DNA of 64,000 nucleotides from Sympetrum striolatum (GCA_947579665.1 OX388349.1:42882641-42946640), one strand, 5' to 3'; positions 1 to 10,382 are shown, counted from the stretch's first letter. Notes: generated by a model not told the origin, from the sequence alone. A program made the numbers and translations.

Positions 1-735
1 ATATGAGCATGTGATGTGACATAGGAAGGTCAAAATAGGCTATTTTCCATTGAAATTTATGACTTGTCATCTGATGTTTGTTCCTGGTCCAAGGAAAATG
101 CCTTGATGGAAAGCAAAGTATTTTATAGTATGATATCATCTGATTCACTAACCAATCATATTTGTCCTTGGGGGTATGTTAAAACTTTAGTATTGGACCA
201 TTCTTTTCGATATGTGATATTCATTTATCACTTTTAATATGAGATATAGAATGTTAGCCCATTCAGAATTACTGCATTCATATGCAAGAAAAATCTTGAA
301 AAATGATGGTAAAATTCTTAAAATTTCTTTCATTCAAGAAAGTAGCTTTTCAAGATATTTCAAAAGATCAGTGATAGAAATTTGGAATACAGATGAGTAT
401 GCTACTTCTTTTTGTATTATAAGTTACGTCATTCAAGATCGTATTGAGGAATTAGTTGTGTAAAATCTATTAATGAATGATTCCAATGTTCAGGGGCTTG
501 CTGTATTATTAATCTTATTATTTTCTTTTACATGACTTTTAAGATGTCCATTGGTTTGATTTGCCTCCTTGTCCTTCCTGTGGAATTTATATGGAAGAAC
601 ACATGCCAATGATAATCCCTATTTGGAACTCTCATCAGCATAGATATGATAAAACAAATATACATGCATTCATTGCAAGAAATGTATTTAATTATGACGA
701 CCATTCTAATCTTAATGTTCACAATCATTTCATAT
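1..735. other. AT-rich non-coding stretch, no gene recognised
   Basis: I see no coding exon with family resemblance here. The longest plus-strand frame (239-463, 74 residues) has no recognisable motif, and stops are dense in the other frames. The stretch holds one half of an old duplicated block (around 172-236, see separate entry). It could be intergenic or intronic. Confidence 0.5.
172..236 (+). repeat. Diverged duplicated block, copy 1 of 2
   Basis: Reads closely like 1326-1388. Both contain TTTAGTATT followed by GATATGTGATATTCATT and end in ATCACTTTT. About four of five positions agree by eye. The similarity may extend left (from about 42) in weaker form. It is probably an old dispersed repeat or segmental duplication of unknown family. 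Confidence 0.55.
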
Positions 736-822
736 GAGCAGAATATCTAAGATATTCTGCTCAAATGAAAGAATATCTAAGATATTCTGCTCAAATGAAA
801 GAATATTTAAGATATTCTGCTC
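736..822. repeat. Tandem 30-bp repeat built on a 27-bp palindrome
   Basis: A unit reading GAATATCTAAGATATTCTGC plus TCAAATGAAA is repeated nearly three times (starts at 741, 771, 801; the third has one T for C change and loses the spacer). The first copy, with the preceding GAGCA, forms a 27-bp inverted repeat whose arms GAGCAGAATATCT and AGATATTCTGCTC meet at one central base (736-762). Each unit could form a hairpin. No function is evident. Confidence 0.85.
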
Positions 823-2849
823 CTCTTGGAGTATTTAACAAAATAAATTGTTTATTTAAGAATATGATTCAGGATGTAGGGTCAAATGATTGCCTAGAGA
901 CATTTTTATGATGTCAGTGCTGAATTTACTTGACCCAAGTCTTTTGAATCACTGCATTTTTATGGAGAAAAATCATTTAAAAGAAATTGTCTTTCCATAA
1001 ATAAAGAGTTTATAATGTAGTTGAGCATATTTTTTGTAAGTATTTAATTTTAATTTTATAAATTTACAAAAATAACATTCTGAATGCCTGCACAGGTTTT
1101 ATTGCCAATCTCAGTATTTTAGACCATGATAACAAAGTGGAATCAAGAATATATTATTCCAGATGTTTATATATTTGATAATGATGTAATTTTAAACTTA
1201 TACTCTAGGTGTTTTAGGAAATCAAGTCAACTCTAAAGTATGAAAGTGTGCTCTAATATAAGAAGAGAAGTATTCCATTGAGTTTTGAGCTGTTGTCTAT
1301 TGATGATATTTGTATCGTCCGTCAAGGTATTCATAAATTTTAGTATTTTGACATTCTCTAGGATATGTGATATTCATTGATCACTTTTGTTCATTTCCCA
1401 AAAGAAAGGTTTTTAACTGGTAAGCTGTTAGACTGTCTAATAATATTTTGTTGAATTTGCTTCGTGTTACTCTGCATTTTAAGTTTTGGTTATTCAATAT
1501 CAGATGGCATCTATTTCAGGTGCTGCTGCTCTCAGTACCTCAGAACTGCATTTGTGATAGCCAGATATGCAGGATTAATTATTTTCTTTCTTTTGTTTTA
1601 TTATTTACTATTTTGGGGTACAAATATACTTAGAATTTTGTGTACGTATTACATTATTTCTATTAGTTTTCTAGTAGTAGTAGTATAGTTTCTTTCTGTA
1701 GTTTTCTTCTCTATAACTCTTTTCTAACCCTTATAGGTTTAGTTATTTATCATCATTGTAATTTCATTACACTAATGTGGCTTTCTTTTCAAGGGGTTTT
1801 TATTGATTTTGCCTTTTGACTTTTGGTTTACTTTGATTTGTAGAATCTTAGTGTACGTGGAATCAAATTCATATTTACAAAATTCATTGAAAACTACTGG
1901 GAAAGGTGCACCTGGAATGAAATTGCATAATTAAACCATGATTAATACCTTTTAGTTTTTAATTTCATTATCTTATTTTTTCTGCAGTTTATTTTGTATC
2001 ACCTTTCGAAAATAGTTTATCAGAAAATGGAGCTCTCAAGGTATAATTTTACTGAATCAACTATTATTATAAAAACATGACGATTTTATAGGGTCAGTAT
2101 ATAATTTTACTCTGTCAGGTATGGAATCTTATATCAAGTTTTATTATAGTATTAATGTTAAGTGTTTACAATCTTTTAGTAAATTTTGATACAGTGAATA
2201 TTCAATCATTAAATTTTACTGATTTATTATATAATTTTTATTACAAATAAAATATTTAATTATTTACTGATGCTATTTTGGACATAACTATTCTCATCAA
2301 CATGTAGACATTTTTCTTTTCCAATTTGGGTTCAATAATATCTGTGATATTGATATAATAACTCTTTGCAAATGCAATTCAAATATTTTGCCTATTCATT
2401 TCAATGTCAATATTTTATAATCTTTTTCTGTTGGTAATTCAAATAATCATGAATTATTTTAAATGCATCCTAATTCGTAATTATTACTGGAAATCATGTA
2501 ATCTCTCTATGAATATTATAATAGTACAACTGCCATTATACTTTTTAATTTTTTTTTTCATGGGGGGTTAGTGAAATCAGAAGTCAACATTTAAATACAT
2601 AGCTCAACTCTGATGCCTGCAAATGTGATCTCCCATTGAGGAAAATGAAATGGTTGCTGTAGAACCAGTAAAGGCAGTAATGGTCATTAGGTGAAACATT
2701 GGTTTGGCAGAAGATGGCTAACGAAGAAACAATTTGAATTGATGAAGATTGCCTTATTTACAATATTTATGTGTTCAATAAAATATATGATATTATAATA
2801 GAATTCATACAATGATTTTTATACAAATATTTGTTCTTGGTATTAATCA
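823..2849. other. AT-rich non-coding stretch, no gene recognised
   Basis: Only short open frames (about 60-75 residues) are present. They overlap in different frames and lack motifs. A short TAG triplet run sits at about 1672-1685 and a T9 run near 2551. Half of a diverged duplicated block lies at 1326-1388. No RNA gene was seen. Confidence 0.5.
1326..1388 (+). repeat. Diverged duplicated block, copy 2 of 2
   Basis: Partner of 172-236, in the same orientation and about 1.15 kb away. It shares the GATATGTGATATTCATT core. The sequence on the right differs between the two copies, so the homologous block appears to end near 1388. Confidence 0.55.
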
Positions 2850-2985
2850 TTCTCTCTTTTGCAGCATTGTTTCTCTGAAATGTTAATTGAATTTGAGTTT
2901 TCCATTGTAATAAGTTATATTTTATTTTGGGTTGCTCATGCTTGGTAATGAGAATTGTGGTGTGTACACCTATATTCAATAAGGT
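2850..2985 (+). repeat. Diverged tandem duplication, copy 1 (about 149-bp offset)
   Basis: Aligns with 3000-3135. Shared landmarks in order are GCAGCATT versus GCTGCATT, TTGAATT, GGTTGCT, AATAAGAATTTTGGTGTGT versus AATGAGAATTGTGGTGTGT, and TTCAATAAG. The copies have many substitutions and small indels, so the duplication is old. Confidence 0.65.
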
Positions 2986-2999
2986 ATAACTATAGCCAT

Positions 3000-3135
3000 T
3001 TTATCTTGCTGCTGCATTTCTTCATAATATTGATTGAATTCGATTTTTACTTTATCATACAATCCTATTTATTTTTTGGTTGCTTTTCCTTAGTAATAAG
3101 AATTTTGGTGTGTCTGCACTTTTATTTCAATAAGA
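3000..3135 (+). repeat. Diverged tandem duplication, copy 2
   Basis: Second copy of the block at 2850-2985, directly adjacent and in the same orientation. No open frame is conserved between the copies, which argues against a duplicated exon. Confidence 0.65.
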
Positions 3136-3246
3136 AACCTTGCATATTTAAGTCAAACATGCTATGGTTAAGTTACATTTGGAATAATATGATATGCTCC
3201 ATTCCTCCATGCATTCCTTAGGTTAGAGTGTCTGCAATTTAGATAG

Positions 3247-3442
3247 GGAAACTTATCTACTGTTGGGTCTGTCCACTTCTATTGTTATCAAAGCCTATGG
3301 AATATGGTTGTCCCTTCGTCTGAATTCATTGCTTTCTCTTGGTCGGAAACTTATCTACTGTTGGGTCTGTCCACTTCTTTTGTTATCAGAGTCAATGGAA
3401 TATGGTTGTCCCTTCGTCTGAATTCATTGCTTTCTCTTGGTC
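3247..3442 (+). repeat. 98-bp tandem duplication, two copies
   Basis: Unit 1 is 3247-3344 and unit 2 is 3345-3442. Both begin GGAAACTTATCTACTG and end TTTCTCTTGGTC. They differ at only a handful of positions, mostly in the middle (around 3280-3300 versus 3378-3398), so this event is younger than the neighbouring diverged duplications. The 98-bp period is not a multiple of three, so the frame changes between copies. Confidence 0.9.
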
Positions 3443-3849
3443 TTGTGTATTGGTTCCTCAGTCCTTTCTATTTGTTTAGATTCTGCTCCAGGTCTTTATT
3501 TGGAATATGTCAAATATGCTAGTTTCATTACTTATTATTTTAATATTTAACATGGTTAATTTTAGTGTTTTATCTATTAGGATTCTGAAGGTTTATCTTA
3601 AATTATTCATATATTTTGGTTTATTTACTGTCCATGGTCAATTAAGTCCAAATCTATAAGTACACATTTTGCTTAACTATGAGGTTAGAAAATCTTACGT
3701 GACATAGAAACGAGAAATACGAGAGAGAAATTAAGTGCATGTTTTGCAGTAATATTAATGCTGTAACATGCAGTGAGCTCATTTTATTTTCTATCCATAT
3801 TGAAATTTCTCTAGAAGACATGGTAGTGGTAGTCAATGTTTGAAATTCA
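3443..3849. other. Non-coding stretch, nothing recognised
   Basis: AT-rich DNA between the 98-bp duplication and the next duplicated block. No gene, RNA or terminal inverted repeat was seen. Confidence 0.45.
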
Positions 3850-4040
3850 TAAAATGAGTATCAAACTATGGTATGTAAATTACCATGTTTTACACAAACA
3901 TACATACACATCTTTATTGGGTAAAATAGGGACCAGGAAATCTCATCTTTCATTTTACTCTTGCTTAATATTGCTATTATTAGTACATAATCTACTCCTA
4001 ATGGTATTGTTATATTGATTTTACCTTATGAGTGCTATTA
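3850..4040 (+). repeat. Diverged duplicated block, copy 1 (about 300-bp offset)
   Basis: Aligns with about 4145-4350. Shared landmarks are AAACTATGGTA, ACATACA versus ATGCACA, TCTTTATTGGGTAAAAT versus TCTTCATTAGGCAAAAT, CAGGAAATC versus TAGGAAATC, CATTTT, and AATGGTATT followed by ATATTGATT. Roughly three of four positions agree in the best 50 bp. Confidence 0.65.
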
Positions 4041-4144
4041 CGGTATTACTTTAACTTAATTATTTATCAATGCACTGGCATAAGTAAAAAATTACAGTGT
4101 GGAAGTTAGTTATATGCACACATGGTTTTTTTGTGTACATACTA

Positions 4145-4350
4145 TCTCATAAAATAAGAAACTATGGTAAGAAAGCTATTTGAAAATACATGCACAGAAA
4201 CATGTCTTCATTAGGCAAAATTAGTGCTAGGAAATCCCAATTTTCATTTTGCCGTCAAAGAGTATTACTACTATATATCATTATTTGTGTATCCCATCCC
4301 AATGGTATTATATTATCATAATATATTGATTATACTAATTTAGTGTTAGT
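4145..4350 (+). repeat. Diverged duplicated block, copy 2
   Basis: Partner of 3850-4040, same orientation. The order of landmarks is preserved with indels. The open frame at 3836-4018 of copy 1 is not kept here, so the block is not evidently coding. Confidence 0.65.
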
Positions 4351-5334
4351 ATTTATTAAATTTTACATTAGTTATCCATGTTGTTACATTGATATTGGAA
4401 TACACTATGAATGGATAGCTGTCCTAATAAACTTCTGTAAAATTCAGATTACTTTAGATATTTAAGTTTTTTTCATACAAGCCTTTTCCCATATTTGTAT
4501 GGGGCCTAATGAAAGATGGTTTGGATGAGGATGAGTGTACTTAGATATTTAAGTATTTTATATTACCTTGGTTTTCTCCTCATACGTAAATCCTTAATAC
4601 TATATTGAAAATGTTGATTGCCTTGCCTGTATGCATCTTGTGCTTGTATAATTAATACCTCTTGGTTTGGTCCAATGTGTATGTTAATGGGAATTTATTA
4701 TCCTTCATTTGGATATTTTCCATGGCATATAATATTTTTCTTAATATCTTTTTCTTTCAGCTTAGAAAATGAAACTGTACTAAGATACTTATTTTTTAAT
4801 GTAAAGTGATCTTCTTTTCAGATTCTATCTTAAATAATTGTTAGTTAGGTGGATCTATGGATAATTCTCTTATTTAACATAAGAGTTTTTGTAGATCACA
4901 TTGGGACAGGAATACTGAAGTTATATGACCTAACTTTGGTATACATATGTAATATTATTAAAATGTAAAATGTGGTAAAAAATGTTATACTGTTACTATG
5001 GCCCTGTTATCTGCAATTCATGCCTTTTGCTTGTAACCTGAGTGGTGGATTTGGCATGTTTTCAACTCAACTGTCATGTTTCTTTTTCACTTTATGGTTT
5101 CAGATATAATATATGAGATTTCTGTACTTCTATTATGGTGTTTATATGTCTAAGTCATGAAATTATGTTTTACAAAAGTCCTCAAGTTTATTATTCCACA
5201 AAATTAAAATGCTTGAGGTTTAAATGTTACAACTTCTGCATGTTTTTTCCTACTACTGTATTAATTGTTATTCTGTTTAACCATTTATATTAGTTGTAAA
5301 TACAGTGATTAAAAGCATATTTTCTGTTGTAAAG
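4351..5334. other. AT-rich non-coding stretch, no gene recognised
   Basis: Short frames only (for example 4618-4809, 63 residues, hydrophobic but without a recognisable motif). No convincing exon, RNA gene or repeat boundary was seen before the transposon nest that starts at 5,337. Confidence 0.45.
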
Positions 5335-5520
5335 TACAGTAGAACTTCAATTTTACAAAGTTGAAGGGACCCAAAAATTTGCGCTCTGTAAAATTTGGGC
5401 TTTGTAAATATGAGGTTTTCTTTCAAGCAATCGAAATCTCTACAATACCAATCCAGTTTCAGCAACACAGAGCATAAAGTTAAATGGGATTGAAAGGAAG
5501 GTAATATTTCAGTAAAATGA

Positions 5521-5528
5521 ATTATACA
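5521..5528 (+). repeat. 8-bp target-site duplication, left copy
   Basis: ATTATACA directly precedes the hAT-like element. The identical octamer follows the element at 7982-7989. Confidence 0.9.
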
Positions 5529-7423
5529 CAAGGGCGTCGCCAGCCACTGGGCTAGGGGGGGGCAAGCTGCCAGATAAAATGAAAAATGCCTAACTTACAG
5601 GGGCTAGTTTATTCATACCCGCTTCTTACTACAAATAAGTCAAATCCTCGAAAAACTAAATGTATTGAAAACTAGAGGAGTTTAACGCTTATATGGCCAA
5701 CTCATTAAACTTTCCAAGATAGTAGTTTAGATAAGCAAACTATTGGAAACTTATCATAAGTTTTGTTTGGATTTCTAGTTTGGTTACGTCCAATTTCTAT
5801 TAAAAATTAATTTTTTTCGATGCTTAAGTAAGCCAAGCGTGAAAAGGAAAAAATAGTTACGGTTATTTGACAAGCGATATAAAACGTCTCAATAAATCAC
5901 CACATTGGTGCACCCATCCTTATTTGAACATCTTTCGTTATTAGACTATATCATCAGCAACTTTCTTAGGAATGACTTGATCCGTTGCTTTTAAAATTAC
6001 CTCCTACTCTAAGAAACAAGAAATCATTTTTATCAGATGAAATTTTCTGGTAGGCTAACAATTAAGCCTGATTTCGTTATTTATGTATTAGCAAAGTATT
6101 CAATTGAATGCGTCACATACCAGAGAGTAAAAATTCGGCTGCATTAAAATATTCTGTAGAATCTTGATTATAGTTGATATTATAATTGAATTTGCAGAAA
6201 TCAAGTTATATGCCAAGGTGAGTGTTCAAAGGAAACAAAGGTTTCCACGAATTGAAATTTTGAATGGGTATTGCATAACCAGATATAAGATTCGTGGGAT
6301 TCTATCACAAGAGAAAAAATTGGCTGCATCGAAAAGGAAGCTGAAGAATTAAAGTCACTGTTTTAACCGTTTCTCAAATTTATTTCAAGTCAACAAGTCA
6401 CAGTTCCGATAAATATGTGCGTAACTTACGCGCACAATACCTTTCAGCAGACTGATTTGCTTCCAAAATGGTATATTATTAATAATATCATCCAAAATTA
6501 ATTTTCACTGATATTGTACAGTATTGCTCCAATACTTTTACAAATGTCTACGGATACCCGGTTATTGAATTATTTTCGTAACTATACAGCAAATTAATGG
6601 GTAATTATAAAATAAGGATCAGTATATTTCATATCATCCCGAGTAATGAAGAGTCTACTGTACAGATTTTTAATCGTCCAGAATGCTTAACAAAGGAACC
6701 AGTTCCTTTGGAATTGTCGCTAAACTCATATTGAGATGTGCCCTCCGATAACAGCCCTAAAATAATACAATCCTGATTTATGCAACTAATAATGGTCATT
6801 TTACAAAGAACTACATAGACATTAACTTACGTTTTCCCGATAGAGGCCTCAAGCTATTAGCGGACTGTGAAAAAATTTTCGGATGTCCATCTGTATCTTA
6901 TGAAATCCAAACTAAACTCTCCTTCGAACTGTTCCCTGTGAATTTCTCAAATTCACCATTCACGAGCCTAGCTTTGCATTCACACCCTCAAAACAGTCAC
7001 ATGCAACAGATCTAACTGAGCGTTTTATCAACCTGTTTGTCTCTCAAACGTAATCTCAATCTCTCTTTTCTGGGTGTAGTTTTCGAATTACTTCTCGAAT
7101 GTTCCCTTGTGTTTTTGCGAGGAGTAAACGAATCAGCACTTTCGAATTCTTCTCATGGGAATCTTATCTTATGGTGTGAGTCATCTAACAAAAGGATATG
7201 GTTAAGAAGTGCATGCGTTGAACATAGTGTGCGAAACAGTAGCGTCCCATTGATATCGATGTCGGCTCTAGGCCTGCTCTGCTACCGAAAACATCAACTT
7301 AGCTGTAATCGGAGCCATATTTACTGGCATGCAAAGCTTTCGCTGAATTTATCAAGCAAATGATTGGGGTTTTGTACTCTTCAGCAGAAAAATGCACAGA
7401 GCTAGTCATAGGACTTGACTCTT

Positions 7424-7471
7424 GAGGGGCGGGTCTGAACCCCTAAACTTTCCCCCCTCGCTGCACCACTG
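7424..7471 (-). repeat. Possible terminal-repeat relic of another hAT-like element
   Basis: On the minus strand from 7471 the sequence begins CAGTGGTGCAGCGAGGGGGG and continues into AAAGTTTAGGGGTTCAGACC. CAGTGG(C/T)G(C/T)AGCGAGG is a common style of hAT-like end. No matching opposite end or target duplication was found inside the host element, so this would be a solitary end captured within it. Confidence 0.35.
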
Positions 7472-7933
7472 CTTGGGCCTATTTGCAAAATACTCACCGC
7501 AAAACTTTCTTATGTCCATTCTGAAGGGAAAACGAAAAAAAAACTGAATCCTTTGTCTTCTGCGGGCGATTGTCGGACGATACTCAAGGAAGTTTGAGAG
7601 AGAGGACATAATCGCATAACCACGCGCTCTGATCGCATCGAGAGGCAGTTCTAACTACATAGTTCATCCTGAAACCGAACTTTTCTTCTTTTGGGAAGGA
7701 AGGGGCAAAGGAAAGGAGGGATGGCTGTTGACTCTGCTGCAAAGTATTCTTGAAATATTTGTGCTGCGCTGGAGGTATAAATGAATTTCCTACGAGGAAG
7801 TACTTTTCCCATCACTGGTGTTTACACGTGCCAACACTTGACTTTGTTTTGGGTCTAAATTCTTTTCAAATACGCTCGTGCCTAAAAATTGTTTCTACAA
7901 CACATCCCGAACCAAAATACGAATGGGTCTCCA

Positions 7934-7955
7934 GGGGGGGGCAGCTGCCCCCCCC
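7934..7955. repeat. 22-bp perfect palindrome G8-CAGCTG-C8 in the hAT right end
   Basis: Eight G, then CAGCTG, then eight C form a perfect self-complementary block, followed by T-G and a further C10 run (7958-7967). The left end carries the related G8-CAAGCTGCC at about 5555-5571. Such GC-rich dyads can form hairpins or cruciforms. Confidence 0.9.
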
Positions 7956-7981
7956 TGCCCCCCCCCCTGGCGACGCCCATG

Positions 7982-7989
7982 ATTATACA
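7982..7989 (+). repeat. 8-bp target-site duplication, right copy
   Basis: ATTATACA, identical to 5521-5528 on the other side of the hAT-like element. Confidence 0.9.
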
Positions 7990-8176
7990 TCCAGTTTAAT
8001 GTTTAATACAGCATAAAATAATTCTAAACTTTTTACTTTTTAAAATAATCATTAATTTTTCTTTGTTTTTTGGAAGTTTCAATGAAAGAAAATGGTGATT
8101 TTCTCAATACCCGAAAGGATATAATTGAATAAATCAGGTACACCATCAGTAAACATTTGAAAATTGTGAAGCACTT

Positions 8177-8512
8177 TTATGGAGTTAATTCATCCCTTGT
8201 AGGGGGGGAATGTGCTTCTGGGTCATCTTCATAGCTTGTAGAAGAGCAATCTAAGTTCACTTCTTCCTCATCACTAAATTCACTGCAGTTATGCGTCATC
8301 ACATGAGAGTCACAATTGACATATGACTCAGCATGAGAGGATGCATCTGGGATGTATTGATTTAGTTGTGCCATTTCTTTACTAAGGATGTCACGTAGTG
8401 TAGGAACCTCCACTAACTCCTCTGTGTCTATAATTGATGTGTCACCAAAAATAGCTGATCTCCCAACATAAAAAAATAAAAAATCACATTTTTTAAAATT
8501 GCTCCAAATCAA
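8177..8512 (-). pseudogene. Minus-strand open frame with acidic tail, possible transposase C-terminus or last exon
   Basis: The frame gives 111 residues if read from the ATG at 8512. Residues 1-18 are probably not coding: they come from an AT-rich tract (T-runs on the minus strand) ending in an acceptor-like CAG at 8457-8455, so an exon could begin at 8454 (about residue 20). From there the protein looks more like real sequence: TEELVEVPTLRDILSKEM at residues 30-47, then a Ser/Asp/Glu-rich region with SDEEEVNLD (80-88) and SYEDDPEA (93-100), ending at a stop at 8177. Two ATTAAA poly(A)-signal variants lie downstream on the minus strand (around 8007-7995). I recognise no domain. Its position inside the pogo-like remnant makes a transposase tail plausible, since pogo/Tigger proteins often end in acidic tails. 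A last exon of a host gene is the alternative. Confidence 0.4.
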
Positions 8513-8789
8513 AATCCATAAATTTGGATAGAAGGTTTATTAATTGTTGTTACTGCACATGCAAGGTTTTTCTCGATATCATTACAAATGAGCGAGATAC
8601 AGTGATACCTTGGTTAACGACAGCCTTAGTTAACGACGAACTTGGTTAACGACGAGTTGCTGTAGCCAAAAAAATATCTTGGGTAACTACCTAGGCTTTG
8701 GCGTACAGCACCTCGTCGATTGGTCTTTTTGGAGTTTCACGTGTGTCAGCACGTATATTTATAATCACTACATTGTAAACTAACCCGCC

Positions 8790-10085
8790 CGTATGAAAAT
8801 TTTCCTAGGTTCCTATTGGTATTTCTGTTAGTTTATGTTGGTTTTCTTCGCTAATATTGGTTTGTATTGGTTTCCTATGGTGTCTTTGCTGGTGTGTATT
8901 GGTTTTAGGAAGCTCAGTATTTCCTATTGGGACGTTTCGCAGGATCTTATTAGGTTGTATTGGTTTCCTATAGTGTATTTAATGGCGTGTATTGGTATTT
9001 TAGGAAGCTTGGTTATTCTTATTGGGACGTACTGGATCTGAAAAGTCTATATTGGTTTTCGTTCAATTCAGTGCGTAGAGGCGCTATGCACTTGTATAAC
9101 TTCCGCCATATAGGAGAATAACCCTTAGATATACTAACAAACATTGTAAGAGTATGGAACTTGATAGTAATGTAATTTCATGGGCTAATGATAAATTTAT
9201 TGTACAATACATGCTACGTAGCAGACAGCCCTGGGGTGGTAGTTCCCTAAAGGTCCGCTAGGGATAACAAAACCCTAACGGCGGCGTGGAGATGCAAGAG
9301 AGAGGAAGCAGTGCGAAAGTTCGTAAGGAGAAAGAGTTCGGGAGTGTTTTGTAAAAGTGCACATTTTTATTTTAAGTGAAAACGCGACAGTATAAGTTAA
9401 AATGATCGTACTGTAATCCAAAAAAAATAGCAAAAGTTTCTAAAAGAGTATTCGTGAAATTCGGGCCATTTTCGCCACTTTCGTAGTAATTCACATGGTG
9501 AGCTATGTGAGTAGGTCTGTAAAGGAAGAAACAGTTTGTAAAGTTTGTAATATGTAAAGGAAGAAAGAGTTGGTCCGGAAGTGAGCATGTAGCAGAAGAA
9601 AATAACAATGGAAAACATAGGAAAGTGCTTTGAGTGTAATAATATTTGCAAGAACGTGGTTAACGAGGTAGGTGTGAATCAATCTGAGGAAAGCGGCCAA
9701 GAAGTTGGATTTAGCAATAAATAGCAACTAATTGGGAAATTATGTAGTGTTGTTGTTTGTGGTAATAAATATTTAAGTGTATTTTGCATTTCTTTACTGA
9801 AAATTATACCTTAAAACCTGGAAATAAATTATGCGATAAACCATTAAAAAACCAATAGGATTTTGGTTAAAACCAACAGAAATATTTACGGAATACCAAT
9901 AGGAAGCGACGGTAAACCATTTACCAATAGGATTTTAGTTAAAACCAACAGGAATATTAGCGGATAACCAATAGGAAACCAACGGCCAAAACTCTAATGG
10001 AATCCAATAGAATTTCTAATGGAAATGTTATTGGTATGTATTCGAAAATTTTATTGGAAACCAACAAATATTTCCACATGAGTGC
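8790..10085. mobile_element. Probable nested element with inverted CCAATAGGA-like subterminal motifs
   Basis: Between 8815 and 9060 about ten copies of a short motif in the form CCTATTGGT, GTATTGGTTT or GTTGGTTTT occur. Between 9840 and 10080 a similar number occur in the opposite sense (ACCAATAGGA, AACCAACAG). The outer edges can be loosely aligned (ATGAAAATTTTCCTAGGTTCC on the left, ATGTGGAAATATTTGTTGG on the right minus strand). Clusters of short motifs facing inward from both ends are typical of transposase-binding subterminal repeats in large DNA transposons. Boundaries are approximate, no target duplication was identified, and the family is unknown. Confidence 0.45.
9061..9839. other. 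Central segment of the nested element, no gene recognised
   Basis: This segment is less AT-rich than its surroundings. Minus-strand frames of 74-84 residues overlap between 9372 and 9727 in different frames and have no motif. A short partial repeat is present: GTAAAGGAAGAAA followed by CAGTT or GAGTT at about 9519 and 9556. It could be filler DNA carried by the element. Confidence 0.35.
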
Positions 10086-10382
10086 ACCATGGTTGTGGGC
10101 GTCCCGGCGTTAAGGACGCTTTTTTACCTGAAACAAGTTTCACGAGATTGCAGTGCGTCTTTGACACCGAAGGTTAGGTTTTTCTTCAGTCAATACTAAT
10201 ACAAAAGGAAGGTTATCTTCACTACACATTTACCGAATCTTTACCGCATTTCACCGCATTAAAATTAAATGCATAGAAAAACCGTAACCGATTCCTGGTG
10301 CTGATGTTACCGACATGAATCACCTACATAACACTCTTGCGTTTTAATCCAAACAATATTTTAAATGTTGCTTCCAAAAACT

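Larger units (their letters stand above)
5529..7981. mobile_element. hAT-like non-autonomous DNA transposon, 2,453 bp
   Basis: The left end reads CAAGGGCGTCGCCAG and the reverse complement of the right end reads CATGGGCGTCGCCAG. After this come G-runs and CA(A)GCTGCC in both arms, giving imperfect terminal inverted repeats of about 43 bp. A perfect 8-bp duplication ATTATACA flanks it. An 8-bp duplication with ends beginning CA..GGG is the hAT pattern. The inside is less AT-rich than its surroundings and has more CpG. The longest frame (7037-7363, 108 residues, TTG start) shows no BED finger, DDE or hAT dimerisation motif, so the copy appears non-autonomous. It lies inside the pogo-like remnant and so is younger than it. 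Confidence 0.88.
5337..8597 (-). mobile_element. pogo/Tigger-like DNA transposon remnant, split by a hAT-like element
   Basis: The left end at 5337 follows a TA and reads CAGTAGAACTTCAATTTTAC, then AAAGTTGAAGGGACCC. This resembles the CAGT-rAACCTcgAT-type terminal repeats with a following GAAG..GGGACC known from pogo/Tigger relatives. The right end is not intact. The bases just before 8598, read on the minus strand (TTTGTAATGATATCGAG then AAAAACCTTGCATG), weakly match the subterminal part of the left end (TTTGTAAATATGAG, TTTTCTTTCAAGCA), as if the outermost bases were lost where the 8600 element begins. Removing the hAT insertion leaves about 800 bp, including a minus-strand frame that may be a transposase tail. 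Family is inferred from the terminal sequence only. Confidence 0.45.

Noticed and set aside
239..463. 74-residue plus-strand frame as a gene.
   Set aside because: No domain, no splice or promoter context, and composition like the surrounding DNA.
6820..6840. Possible minus-strand splice donor (AACGTAAGTT) inside the hAT-like element.
   Set aside because: A good donor-like match, but no coding exon on its upstream side could be recognised, so it is not annotated.
7037..7363. 108-residue plus-strand frame in the hAT-like element as a transposase.
   Set aside because: Starts at TTG, has no zinc finger or DDE motif and no acidic catalytic pattern. It is probably a chance frame in the less AT-rich interior.
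9372..9727. Overlapping minus-strand frames of 74-84 residues.
   Set aside because: Three frames overlap in different phases with no motif. At most one could be real, and none has support.
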